Source of the DNA: an uncultured Bacilli bacterium
GTDB lineage: Bacteria; Bacillota_I; Bacilli_A; RF39; UBA660
Direction of reading: 5' to 3'
Assembly: GCA_947628075.1 (NCBI GenBank)
Contig: CANQYF010000014.1
Coordinates: forward strand, 1 to 18,990
Length of the DNA stretch: 18,990 bases
The notes below the pieces were generated by a model. The model was not told the DNA's origin. It did not search any database and worked only from the letters and a program-made list of their open reading frames with translations. The position numbers and the translations under genes are program-made. Position 1 is the first letter of the stretch; each line of letters starts with the position of its first letter. This document shows positions 6,459-13,529 of this stretch, one piece after another.

Positions 6459-7229
6459 CTAAACTTTTCTTGATTGAATTTCGGCTATTTTTTCGAAAAC
6501 TTCAGCGGCATTTCCTTCATTTATTTCCGTATATCCCAATTCTTTAAGAGCTTGAATTCTCGTTGTATTAAGTTGTTGAGTTCTACTTAATTTTTCTTCT
6601 TTTTTAGCTTCTATTTCTTGAACAAATTTACGGCGATTCTCTGCTACTCTACTTTTACTAGCACCACCATTATTATATAAATTTAATGCGGCATAAAGAA
6701 TTGCTTCAAATATAAATTGTTTATCCTCATTAAAAGCAAATTCTTCCGAATTAATAAAGCCATTAGTTTTAGCCATATATGCCAACATATATTTTATTTC
6801 AGGAACATTATCCATTGATTGTAAAAGATAATATAAATATCTAACTGCAGAAGTACTTCCTGCTTCATTATCTTCTAATTTTTCTTTTAATAGAAAGGCA
6901 ATATCATTTAATAAAATGCGACTTTCTTTATCTAAACCTTTTAAATCTAAGAAACTTTCTAAATCATTTCCACTTTTAACACCAATATTAAGTCTTTTTT
7001 CAACACTCATTAAATATTCCGTATCAACTTTAATATTAGCTATTTCTTCATTAGTTCCTTCTTTTAAATCTAATAATTGTAATAACAATATTTTCTTTTC
7101 TTTAGGCCATTTATCTAATGAATCTAAAACTAAATAGTTATAAACCATTTGCCTTGATACTCCCAAATACTTTGAAAGTCTTACTTTTGAAACCCCTAAT
7201 TCTTGTAATAAATCATTTAACTTATCCAT
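6459..7229 (-). CDS. HTH-domain protein, probable DNA-binding regulator
   Basis: The N-terminus carries a Cro/C1-like helix-turn-helix at about residues 14-33 (SKVRLSKYLGVSRQMVYNYL). The remaining ~220 residues look helical and match no family I can name. A charged, coiled-coil-like stretch lies at 195-225 (RRKFVQEIEAKKEEKLSRTQ). I use the ATG at 7229 (256 residues) because AGAGGG precedes it by about 11 bases. The in-frame GTG three codons earlier would leave only 2 bases of spacing. It has the best promoter in the window and is followed 10 bases later by the eight-cysteine membrane protein, so the two probably work together. The palindromic element downstream of the pair is a candidate target, which is speculation. 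It could equally be an RNA- or replication-associated protein. Confidence 0.78.
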   Translation of the reverse strand: MDKLNDLLQELGVSKVRLSKYLGVSRQMVYNYLVLDSLDKWPKEKKILLLQLLDLKEGTNEEIANIKVDTEYLMSVEKRLNIGVKSGNDLESFLDLKGLDKESRILLNDIAFLLKEKLEDNEAGSTSAVRYLYYLLQSMDNVPEIKYMLAYMAKTNGFINSEEFAFNEDKQFIFEAILYAALNLYNNGGASKSRVAENRRKFVQEIEAKKEEKLSRTQQLNTTRIQALKELGYTEINEGNAAEVFEKIAEIQSRKV

Positions 7230-7261
7230 GACAATCACTACCCTCTACTATTTACAATATA

Positions 7262-7291
7262 ATTATATATAACTTAACACTTTCTTGTCAA
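7262..7291 (-). promoter_or_regulatory. consensus sigma-A promoter of the HTH operon
   Basis: On the minus strand TTGACA (7291-7286) and TATAAT (7267-7262) are both perfect, separated by 18 bp. The start point would lie ~25 bases before the ATG. It abuts the U-run of the preceding gene's terminator. Confidence 0.8.
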
Positions 7292-7292
7292 C

Positions 7293-7322
7293 AAAAAAAT
7301 GATTTTTTACTTTAAATCATTT
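7293..7322 (-). terminator. terminator of the DUF421 gene
   Basis: On the minus strand AAATGATTT (7322-7314) pairs with AAATCATTT (7305-7297) around an 8-base loop, followed by a T-run. The stop codon (7309-7307) sits inside the loop, so the coding sequence runs into the terminator. Confidence 0.65.
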
Positions 7323-7954
7323 CTTCTAATAATATATAATTTATTCTTTTTAAAGAAACAATAAAATATATCTTTAATTTCTAGTCCTTTTGCTGCTAAA
7401 ATGTTTTTTAACCAAGTTTCGTTTTTCTTAATATGTTTAATCGCTTTTTTTTGCAAACTACCATCTAATATTAAAGGCATGGGATAAGAAGAAGGAAATT
7501 TTAAGAAATTATATTTAAAGACCGAGAGCTTTCCATTCGGCTCCAAAAAAGCATATTCTACATCATCAATATTTTTAATTTCTTTTTGTCTTAAACTTAA
7601 AAGTAAATTATCCATACTATATCTTTGCTTAACCATTTCATTATAATTTATTTTACCATTACAAATTATTAACGATGGCTTGCCATCAATAAATGTTCTA
7701 ATCTTTCTTGATTTAATGGAAATAAACGCTAATAAAATTTCCAAAACAACTAAAAGAGATATTGGTAAAATTGTAAGAAAAATACTATCTTTTATATTTT
7801 CAATTGATATAGCAATTAACTCAGCAATTAAAATAGACACTATTAAATCAACTACTCCTAATTGGCCGATTTCTCTTTTCCCCATTAATCGATAACAAAT
7901 CATTACAAAAAAATAAAAAAATAAAGTTCTTAAAACTACATGCAACATTTCCAT
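7307..7954 (-). CDS. DUF421 membrane protein (YetF/YcaP-like)
   Basis: The protein has three hydrophobic segments in its first ~85 residues, with the family signature RLMGKREIGQLGVVDLIVS (about 22-40). The cytoplasmic domain starts IDGKPSLIICNGKI and continues with LLLSLRQKEI, DDVEYAFLEPNGKLSVF, all typical of DUF421. At 215 residues it is in the usual range. The start is supported by AGGTGA 6 bases upstream. YetF-type proteins are tetrameric inner-membrane proteins of unclear function, linked in Bacillus to spore envelopes or stress. No substrate can be inferred. It is transcribed alone from a divergent promoter region and has its own terminator. Confidence 0.88.
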   Translation of the reverse strand: MEMLHVVLRTLFFYFFVMICYRLMGKREIGQLGVVDLIVSILIAELIAISIENIKDSIFLTILPISLLVVLEILLAFISIKSRKIRTFIDGKPSLIICNGKINYNEMVKQRYSMDNLLLSLRQKEIKNIDDVEYAFLEPNGKLSVFKYNFLKFPSSYPMPLILDGSLQKKAIKHIKKNETWLKNILAAKGLEIKDIFYCFFKKNKLYIIRRNDLK

Positions 7955-8029
7955 TATCCGTCACCTAAATTTATTATGGTTATTATCATATATTTTTAAA
8001 CATAACATAATAATTTATTAGGTGATATC
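7955..8029. promoter_or_regulatory. divergent promoter region
   Basis: The plus strand has TTATCA (7983-7988), 17 bp, then CATAAT (8006-8011). The minus strand has a TTTAAA, 16 bp, CATAAT arrangement ending near 7973. Both genes start behind an AGGTGA ribosome binding site at the region's edges. The hexamers are imperfect, so exact promoters are uncertain. Confidence 0.4.
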
Positions 8030-8398
8030 ATGATAAAATTTATAAATTATCTTAAATATGTTGGAATTTTTTTAATTGTAGAGTTATTAATAACATTCCT
8101 TACAAGTCTTTTAAATTTATTTGGACTTAGTAGTGGCATTACAACCATAATTTTACTCATATGTAATCTTATATTATTCTTTATTCTTAGTTTCTTTAAT
8201 GCCTGGCAAGTTCGCAAAAAAGGTCTAATTGAAGGGGCTATTTTAGGAATAATATTTATTATATTTATGTTATTAATAAAATTAGCTTTATTTCCTGGAA
8301 CGTTAAGAATCTCTACATTTATCTATTACATTATTTTATTATTTTCTAGTATTTTAGGTGGTATGTTTGGAGTAAATAAAAAGAGTAATAAAAATTAA
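8030..8398 (+). CDS. TIGR04086-family small membrane protein (YrzE-like)
   Basis: The 122-residue protein has four predicted transmembrane segments (about 8-33, 37-60, 70-90, 97-118) and the internal motif KKGLIEGAILGIIF. This matches the TIGR04086 family, named YrzE in Bacillus. Its function is unknown. In B. subtilis yrzE lies by the ruvA-ruvB-queA-tgt cluster, and the same neighbourhood is kept here, which supports the call. The start has AGGTGAT 4 bases upstream. It is the only plus-strand gene right of the terminus region, and its stop codon directly abuts the stop of the convergent gene. Confidence 0.82.
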   Translation: MIKFINYLKYVGIFLIVELLITFLTSLLNLFGLSSGITTIILLICNLILFFILSFFNAWQVRKKGLIEGAILGIIFIIFMLLIKLALFPGTLRISTFIYYIILLFSSILGGMFGVNKKSNKN

Positions 8399-8710
8399 TT
8401 ACTCAATTGGTACAAAAATAAATTCATTTCCCTCTCTTTTTACATAAGAATTCTCATCATATATTTCTTTAGTAACAGGATTACTAACGGTTTCTAGATA
8501 TTTATTTTCATATAATATTTTCAAAGTGATTTTGTCTTCTTTACAAATTTGTTCATAATAGCAATTTTTCGCACTATTAATAATTTTATCATATGTAGAT
8601 TTATACAAATGCGAATTATGATCTTTAATAACTTTATACACTGTTGGTATTGTAATTAACATCATAATTATGATAATACTACTAGTAATAATTATTTTAT
8701 TTGTATTCAT
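8399..8710 (-). CDS. small pseudopilin-like membrane protein
   Basis: The 103-residue protein has one N-terminal hydrophobic helix (about 6-27) running into a polar helix (VYKVIKDHNSHLYKSTYDKIINSAKNCYYE in short pieces across 24-53). A small C-terminal part follows, containing YLETVSNPVTKEIYD and ending FIFVPIE. This is the layout of type IV pilin-like or pseudopilin proteins. It lacks the usual prepilin peptidase signature (G|FTLIE), so processing is doubtful. I chose the ATG at 8710, preceded by GGAG 6 bases upstream, over the ATG at 8722. The gene overlaps the end of tgt by 14 bases and is probably translationally coupled to it. Confidence 0.68.
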   Translation of the reverse strand: MNTNKIIITSSIIIIMMLITIPTVYKVIKDHNSHLYKSTYDKIINSAKNCYYEQICKEDKITLKILYENKYLETVSNPVTKEIYDENSYVKREGNEFIFVPIE

Positions 8711-9824
8711 AGCCTTCTCCATAATAATCTAAGATAAATTTATCTCTAAATTCTTCTAAAGTATCTGTTTTAATATTCTTTCTAATTTCTTCCATTAATT
8801 TAGTTAAAAAATAAATATTATGAATTGATAAAAGACGCGCTCCAAAAGTTTCGGAAGTAGAAAGTAAATGTTTTATATATGCCTTTGTATATGATTTACA
8901 AGCATAACAATTACATCCTTCTTCGACGGGAGTAAAATCTTCTTTATATTTACTATTCTTTAAATTTATTTTGCCATGTCCTGTGTAGGCATGTCCATGT
9001 CGCGCTAATCGAGTTGGTGATACGCAATCAAATAAATCAACACCGCGCATTACATTTTCAATTAAATCAATAGGGTCTCCAACTCCCATTAAATAACGTA
9101 ATTTATCTTCAGGCAAATATTTTGTTGCGTATCCTACCATTTTATACATTGTCTTTTTATCTTCACCAACGGAAGTACCTCCGATTGAATATCCATCAAA
9201 ATTCATTTCAACAAGAGCTTCAGCACATTTCTTTCTTAAATCTTCATATTCTCCGCCTTGAACAATTCCAAATAACATTTGATTAGGACTTTTAAATACT
9301 TGTTTACCTCTTAAAGCCCATCTTAAAGTTCGATCAACACTTTCTTTTACATAATCATATGTACTAGGCCATTTTACGCATTCGTCAAAACTCATTACAA
9401 TATCACTTTGTAATTTCATTTGAATTTCAATCGATTTTTCAGGAGTTAAAAATAATTTATCACCATTTTCAAAATTTTTGAAATGAACTCCTTCTTCCGT
9501 AATATCTTTGGGTTTAGCTAAACTAAAAACTTGAAAACCACCACTATCAGTTAAAATAGGACCATCATAATTCATAAATTTATGTAATCCTCCTGCTTCA
9601 TTTACGACATCTTCACCAGGTTTTAGCCATAAATGATAAGTATTTGCCAAAATAATACCTGTCCCTATCTCCTTTAATTCTTCAGGAGCTAAAGTCTTAA
9701 CTGTCGCATTTGTACCTACTGGCATAAACATTGGGGTCTCATATGTTAATCCATTATATTTTATTTCACCTAATCTAGCCATATTTTTTTTAGATTTTTC
9801 TTTTAATTGATATTCTAGTTTCAT
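8697..9824 (-). CDS. tgt: queuine/preQ1 tRNA-guanine transglycosylase
   Basis: Tgt replaces guanine 34 of GUN-anticodon tRNAs with preQ1, the step before QueA. The 375-residue length is standard. The general-base aspartate is in TDSGGFQVFSL (D93). The nucleophile is D266 in VDLFDCVSPT. The zinc site is C304, C306, C309 (CNCYAC) and H335 (SIHN). The TRLARHG motif has His where Asn is common. The start has AAGGAG 7 bases upstream. The queA gene lies 34 bases upstream, and tgt appears to have its own extended -10 promoter as well. Confidence 0.96.
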   Translation of the reverse strand: MKLEYQLKEKSKKNMARLGEIKYNGLTYETPMFMPVGTNATVKTLAPEELKEIGTGIILANTYHLWLKPGEDVVNEAGGLHKFMNYDGPILTDSGGFQVFSLAKPKDITEEGVHFKNFENGDKLFLTPEKSIEIQMKLQSDIVMSFDECVKWPSTYDYVKESVDRTLRWALRGKQVFKSPNQMLFGIVQGGEYEDLRKKCAEALVEMNFDGYSIGGTSVGEDKKTMYKMVGYATKYLPEDKLRYLMGVGDPIDLIENVMRGVDLFDCVSPTRLARHGHAYTGHGKINLKNSKYKEDFTPVEEGCNCYACKSYTKAYIKHLLSTSETFGARLLSIHNIYFLTKLMEEIRKNIKTDTLEEFRDKFILDYYGEGYEYK

Positions 9825-9841
9825 TACTTCACTCCTTATTT

Positions 9842-9870
9842 ATTATAACATTGTCTACTTATTTTATAAA
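9842..9870 (-). promoter_or_regulatory. probable internal promoter of tgt
   Basis: On the minus strand an extended -10, TGTTATAAT, has its hexamer at 9847-9842. A TTTATA (9870-9865) lies 17 bp upstream inside the end of queA. Confidence 0.5.
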
Positions 9871-10881
9871 CATAGCATCGCCAAAAGAAAAGAATCGATA
9901 ATTATTTTGTTTAGCTATTTCATAGGCCTTTAAAATATATTCTCTTTTTGCTAAAGCACTTACTAACATTAAAAGGGTACTTTTTGGTAAATGAAAATTG
10001 GTAATTAAACCATTAATTGCTTGAAATTCAAAACCAGGATAAATGAAAATATCGGTATTACCCCTACACTCTTTAAATTCATGATAATTATGCATAATTG
10101 TTTCAAGAACTCTTGTACTAGTAGTACCCACAGCATATATATTGCGATGTTCACTTTTCGCTTTATTTAAAATATCCGCTACTTCCTTTTTCATTTCATA
10201 ATACTCCGAATGCATATGATGTTCTTTAATATTATTTGTTTCAACTGGTCTAAATGTCCCTATTCCTACATGTAAGGTTACATAACATATTTCAACACCC
10301 ATATCTTCTATTTCTTTAAGTAGTTCTTTGGTAAAATGTAATCCAGCCGTGGGAGCGGCAGCACTACCCAAATATTTAGCATAAACAGTTTGATAACGAT
10401 CTTGTTCTTTTAAAGTTTCATGAATATAAGGAGGAAGTGGCATTAAACCAATTTTTTCAATAATTTCTAAAAATATTCCTTGATATTTAAAATTAACTCT
10501 AATAATGCCATCTTCTAATTTTTCTATAACTTCACATTCTAAATCATTACTAAATTTAATAATCGTCCCCAAATGTAATCTTTTACCAGGACGTGCTAAA
10601 CATTCCCAAATATCATTTTCAATATTTTTTAAAAGTAATACTTCAATATTAGCATCAGTATCTATCTTTTTCCCCATTAACCTAGCTGGTAATACTTTGG
10701 TGTCATTTAAAACTAAAACATCACCCTTTTTTAGATATTCTTTAATATTAAAAAACTTGGTATGTTCAATTGCACCAGTATTTTTATTTAAAACCATTAA
10801 TTTTGATTCACTACGATTTTTAATTGGACTTTGAGCAATATATTTTTCATCTAATTCATAATCATAATCGTTTAAATTCAT
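9859..10881 (-). CDS. queA: S-adenosylmethionine:tRNA ribosyltransferase-isomerase
   Basis: QueA moves the ribosyl group of S-adenosylmethionine onto preQ1-tRNA, forming epoxyqueuosine. The 340-residue protein begins MNLNDYDYELDEKYIAQ, the normal QueA start, and contains VLNDTKVLPARL, APTAGLHFTKELL, VTLHVGIGTFRPV and GTTSTRVLE. I use the ATG at 10881, with AGGA about 10 bases upstream. The GTG three codons earlier overlaps the ribosome binding site. With tgt it covers the last common steps of the queuosine pathway. No preQ1 synthesis genes are in the window, so preQ1 may be salvaged or made elsewhere. Confidence 0.96.
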   Translation of the reverse strand: MNLNDYDYELDEKYIAQSPIKNRSESKLMVLNKNTGAIEHTKFFNIKEYLKKGDVLVLNDTKVLPARLMGKKIDTDANIEVLLLKNIENDIWECLARPGKRLHLGTIIKFSNDLECEVIEKLEDGIIRVNFKYQGIFLEIIEKIGLMPLPPYIHETLKEQDRYQTVYAKYLGSAAAPTAGLHFTKELLKEIEDMGVEICYVTLHVGIGTFRPVETNNIKEHHMHSEYYEMKKEVADILNKAKSEHRNIYAVGTTSTRVLETIMHNYHEFKECRGNTDIFIYPGFEFQAINGLITNFHLPKSTLLMLVSALAKREYILKAYEIAKQNNYRFFSFGDAMFIK

Positions 10882-10901
10882 AAACGTCACTTCCTTTATG
10901 T

Positions 10902-10930
10902 ATTATAAATAAAAACGGACTAAAAGTCCA
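10902..10930 (-). promoter_or_regulatory. promoter of queA
   Basis: On the minus strand TGGACT (10930-10925), 17 bp and a perfect TATAAT (10907-10902) lie just before the queA ribosome binding site. The -35 falls in the stem of the tmk terminator. Confidence 0.6.
10905..10929 (-). terminator. terminator of the ruvB-tmk operon
   Basis: On the minus strand GGACT (10929-10925) pairs with AGTCC (10921-10917) around a 3-base loop, followed by GTTTTTATTT. It starts 2 bases past the tmk stop. The 5-bp stem is short but the U-tract is good. Confidence 0.6.
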
Positions 10931-11608
10931 TTAATTTTCTTGTAAATATTTTATTACCTTACTATATATTTCTTCTTGAATATCAGGAATTGTTCTAATT
11001 TGTTTATCTTTAACACATTCTATTTTTATAAAATTAAATAAATCAGCCATTTCTAAATAAGCATTTTCAGCATTTTTTAAATTTTCTTCCGAAGTTTCAA
11101 GTTGATCTAACTCCTTACGATTATTTTGTAATTTTTTACTATATTCATAAGGCATATGTAAAAATAATGCAATATCAGGTCGTGGTAATCCTAAAAGTTC
11201 ATATTCCAGTTTTTCTAACCATTTAAACATTTCTAATCTTTCGTTTTTATCTGCTATTTTACCAGCTTGATGCCCCATATTGCTTGCTACGTAGCGATCT
11301 AAAATAACAATATAATCTTCTTCTAAATACTTATTTATAATATTTATGTTATATAGTCGGTCGGCAGCATAATATAAAGAGGCTACTTTAGCAGGAACGT
11401 TATTTGCTCCTTCTTTAAACCAGCCTTCACATATACTTTCTTTACCCAAGTAAGGTCCACCAACTATTTTGCCAGTCGCTGTTTCATACATTGGAAATGA
11501 AAATTCTTGAACTTTATAGCCATCTTTTTTTAAATTTTCTTTTAAAAGTTCACATTGTGTGCCTTTACCTGAACAATCCGTTCCTTCAATAATTAGTAGT
11601 TTCCCCAT
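10931..11608 (-). CDS. tmk: thymidylate (dTMP) kinase
   Basis: Tmk phosphorylates dTMP to dTDP. The 225-residue protein has the P-loop EGTDCSGKGTQ (about 8-18), a FPMYET stretch (38-43) at the dTMP-binding position and the DRY motif LDRYVASNMGHQAGK. The P-loop is unusual: most bacterial Tmk proteins have DG-[SA]-GK-[ST]-T, while this reads DCSGKGTQ, closer to the adenylate kinase form. The REPGGT motif of proteobacterial Tmk is absent. It lies in the operon directly after thyX and pyrH, 4 bases from pyrH, with its AGGAG site inside the pyrH end. Context and the DRY region favour dTMP, but a related deoxynucleoside monophosphate specificity is conceivable. Confidence 0.85.
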   Translation of the reverse strand: MGKLLIIEGTDCSGKGTQCELLKENLKKDGYKVQEFSFPMYETATGKIVGGPYLGKESICEGWFKEGANNVPAKVASLYYAADRLYNINIINKYLEEDYIVILDRYVASNMGHQAGKIADKNERLEMFKWLEKLEYELLGLPRPDIALFLHMPYEYSKKLQNNRKELDQLETSEENLKNAENAYLEMADLFNFIKIECVKDKQIRTIPDIQEEIYSKVIKYLQEN

Positions 11609-11612
11609 ATTT

Positions 11613-12302
11613 TTATTCTCCTACTTCTGTACCTATTTTTTTACCATTAAAGTAATCTTTTAATAATTTATAATCATTTATATTCATAACAAGTATTTTA
11701 GTCTTTTTTTCTTGGCATTTTTTAACGGCATATAAATCCATTACTTGATATTCATTATCCATGACGTCTTTATAGCTTAAATAATCAAATTTTTTAGTAT
11801 CTCTATTAGTTTTGGGATCATTATTATAAATGCCATCAACATTAGTCATTTTGATTATTAAATCCGCATCCAGTATATCTCTTGCTAAAATGGTTCCGGA
11901 ATCAGTAGAATAACCACTTTGGCCAACTCCTCCACCAAAGATAATAATATATCCTTTATTATATAAATCTTTTAATTCTTCATTTTCATAATTTTGAATT
12001 AAATTAGGAAATTGAAAAGGTGTTGATACTATACTTTTGATATTTTTATTTTCTAAGTAGTCTTTGACATATAACGCATTAATAATGGTTCCCAACATCC
12101 CAATTGTATCTCTCGTAACTTTATCCATGTCTTCATGACTTCTTCCCCGAAAAAAATTACCTCCCCCAATCACAATACCAATTTGATGATCATTTTTTAA
12201 CAAATTAATAATTTCAAATACTGTATTTAAATTCTTTTTTGAGACGTTTTCATTATTATCTTTTAAAGCTTCACCACTTATTTTTAATATAATTTTGCTC
12301 AT
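11613..12302 (-). CDS. pyrH: uridylate (UMP) kinase
   Basis: PyrH phosphorylates UMP to UDP. It belongs to the amino acid kinase family and is a cytoplasmic hexamer. The 229-residue length is near the normal ~240. Motifs are KISGEAL (7-13), GGGNFFRGR (46-54), the GMLGT/INAL region (about 68-76), FGGGVGQSGYSTDS and the NVDGIYNNDPK loop. A GAGAGGT ribosome binding site overlaps the end of thyX. In most Firmicutes pyrH sits between tsf and frr. Here it is between thyX and tmk, so pyrimidine nucleotide steps are grouped. Confidence 0.93.
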   Translation of the reverse strand: MSKIILKISGEALKDNNENVSKKNLNTVFEIINLLKNDHQIGIVIGGGNFFRGRSHEDMDKVTRDTIGMLGTIINALYVKDYLENKNIKSIVSTPFQFPNLIQNYENEELKDLYNKGYIIIFGGGVGQSGYSTDSGTILARDILDADLIIKMTNVDGIYNNDPKTNRDTKKFDYLSYKDVMDNEYQVMDLYAVKKCQEKKTKILVMNINDYKLLKDYFNGKKIGTEVGE

Positions 12303-12313
12303 TTATACCTCTC

Positions 12314-13516
12314 TTATATTTTTCTGGTTAAATTAATACCTTCTTTAAAATTACATTTAGAAGTACATGTGAAATCCGGAAAAGTACATCTAGCGCCATG
12401 CGAATATTTTTCAATATCTTTAGCTAAATAATGATTTTTAGCTTCCAATGCTTTTTTGTATTCTTGTAATGTTTTGGATGTTTGTTCCATTATTTCTAAT
12501 TGAGCTGCTGTACATAATCTTTCTTTACATTTTAAAATAAAATCTTCATATTTACCCATTTCGTTAATTAAAACTAACTCACCTTGAGGTGTAAAATGTT
12601 CTACTTGATGCATATCATAAAGCCATTCTTGAACTAAAGATTCATTATCTTCTATAATCGGAGGAATAAAATACTCTTTTTTAGCCAAAAATTGCATTTG
12701 ATAATCGAGTGTTCTATGTCTTTGAGCTTGAGCAAGTTCTGCTAAAGAAGCTTTATAAAGTGTAGAATATGTATCACCATAATATATTTCCCTTTTTTCT
12801 AAATCATGACCAAACAACGAAAAATTACGATTCTTTTCATTTTTCATTAAGCCTTTATCTAAAACATTTAATCTCTTTAATTCATCAAAAAATTCTAACA
12901 TAGCATAAACTAATTTTCTATCAAAATCCTCATATATGTTACAATTTCTAATATACTCTTGTATCCAAGATGCTATGTAATTTATTTGCCTAAAAGTAGT
13001 GGAATAAATCATTTGGGTTGGCATAAAAACAGTTACTAAATAACGTGCATTTTCTTGAGCTAGTTTAACTATCTTTCTTTCATCATAAACCTTACCATAT
13101 TTATTAGCAATACTTATTTTAAATACATTAACCCATTTATTATAAAGCACTTCTTCCGTCTTTGTAATAACAGACCCTTCTTCTCTAACAACTTGTGTAT
13201 ATCTAGCTGACTTTTCACTGGTTGTATATTGATTTTCATTATTTAATACCATTGCCAAAATTTTTGGCACATTTTGCAAGTTAAAATTAATCATTATATG
13301 ATCATATACACTATGATGACCATTATTTAGTGTTAAATCAATTCTCCTTTTTGTTTTTTCAACTGGCTCATTTTTTACATGATCAAATCCCTCTTTATCG
13401 TAACAAACACCTGCAATTTTGCCACATAAATTTAGTGCCTCCTCTTTGTTAAAAGTCCCATCACTTTTTAAAAAATAATTGGGTAATATGTCAACTTTTA
13501 TTCCGTACTTCTCCAT
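12314..13516 (-). CDS. thyX: long flavin-dependent thymidylate synthase, tandem ThyX-like domains
   Basis: ThyX makes dTMP from dUMP with FAD, NADPH and methylene-THF, and releases THF instead of DHF. The protein has 400 residues against ~220-250 for ordinary ThyX. Two ThyX-like halves are visible. The first (about 55-195) has GHHSVYDH (66-73), a motif region ending SEKSARY (100-106) but without RHR, and ENARYLVTVFMPTQ (155-168). The second (about 255-355) has AQRHRTLDYQM (264-274), with RHR but without the ExSxRY part, then GELVLINEMG and CTAAQLEI. The signature RHRx(n)SxNExSxRY is thus split between halves. A cysteine cluster (C377, C384, C388) lies near the C-terminus. GGGAGGT precedes the start. 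Long ThyX proteins are known in some bacteria. Confidence 0.85.
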   Translation of the reverse strand: MEKYGIKVDILPNYFLKSDGTFNKEEALNLCGKIAGVCYDKEGFDHVKNEPVEKTKRRIDLTLNNGHHSVYDHIMINFNLQNVPKILAMVLNNENQYTTSEKSARYTQVVREEGSVITKTEEVLYNKWVNVFKISIANKYGKVYDERKIVKLAQENARYLVTVFMPTQMIYSTTFRQINYIASWIQEYIRNCNIYEDFDRKLVYAMLEFFDELKRLNVLDKGLMKNEKNRNFSLFGHDLEKREIYYGDTYSTLYKASLAELAQAQRHRTLDYQMQFLAKKEYFIPPIIEDNESLVQEWLYDMHQVEHFTPQGELVLINEMGKYEDFILKCKERLCTAAQLEIMEQTSKTLQEYKKALEAKNHYLAKDIEKYSHGARCTFPDFTCTSKCNFKEGINLTRKI

Positions 13517-13529
13517 TTTTACTACCTCC

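Noticed and set aside
7989..8020. Second dif-like site (AACATAACATAATAATTT)
   Set aside because: Only one arm partly matches. The other arm does not, and the sequence is in a promoter region.
10882..10930. preQ1 riboswitch upstream of queA
   Set aside because: The leader after the TATAAT is only about 20 bases, too short for even a small preQ1 aptamer. The only hairpin there is the tmk terminator.
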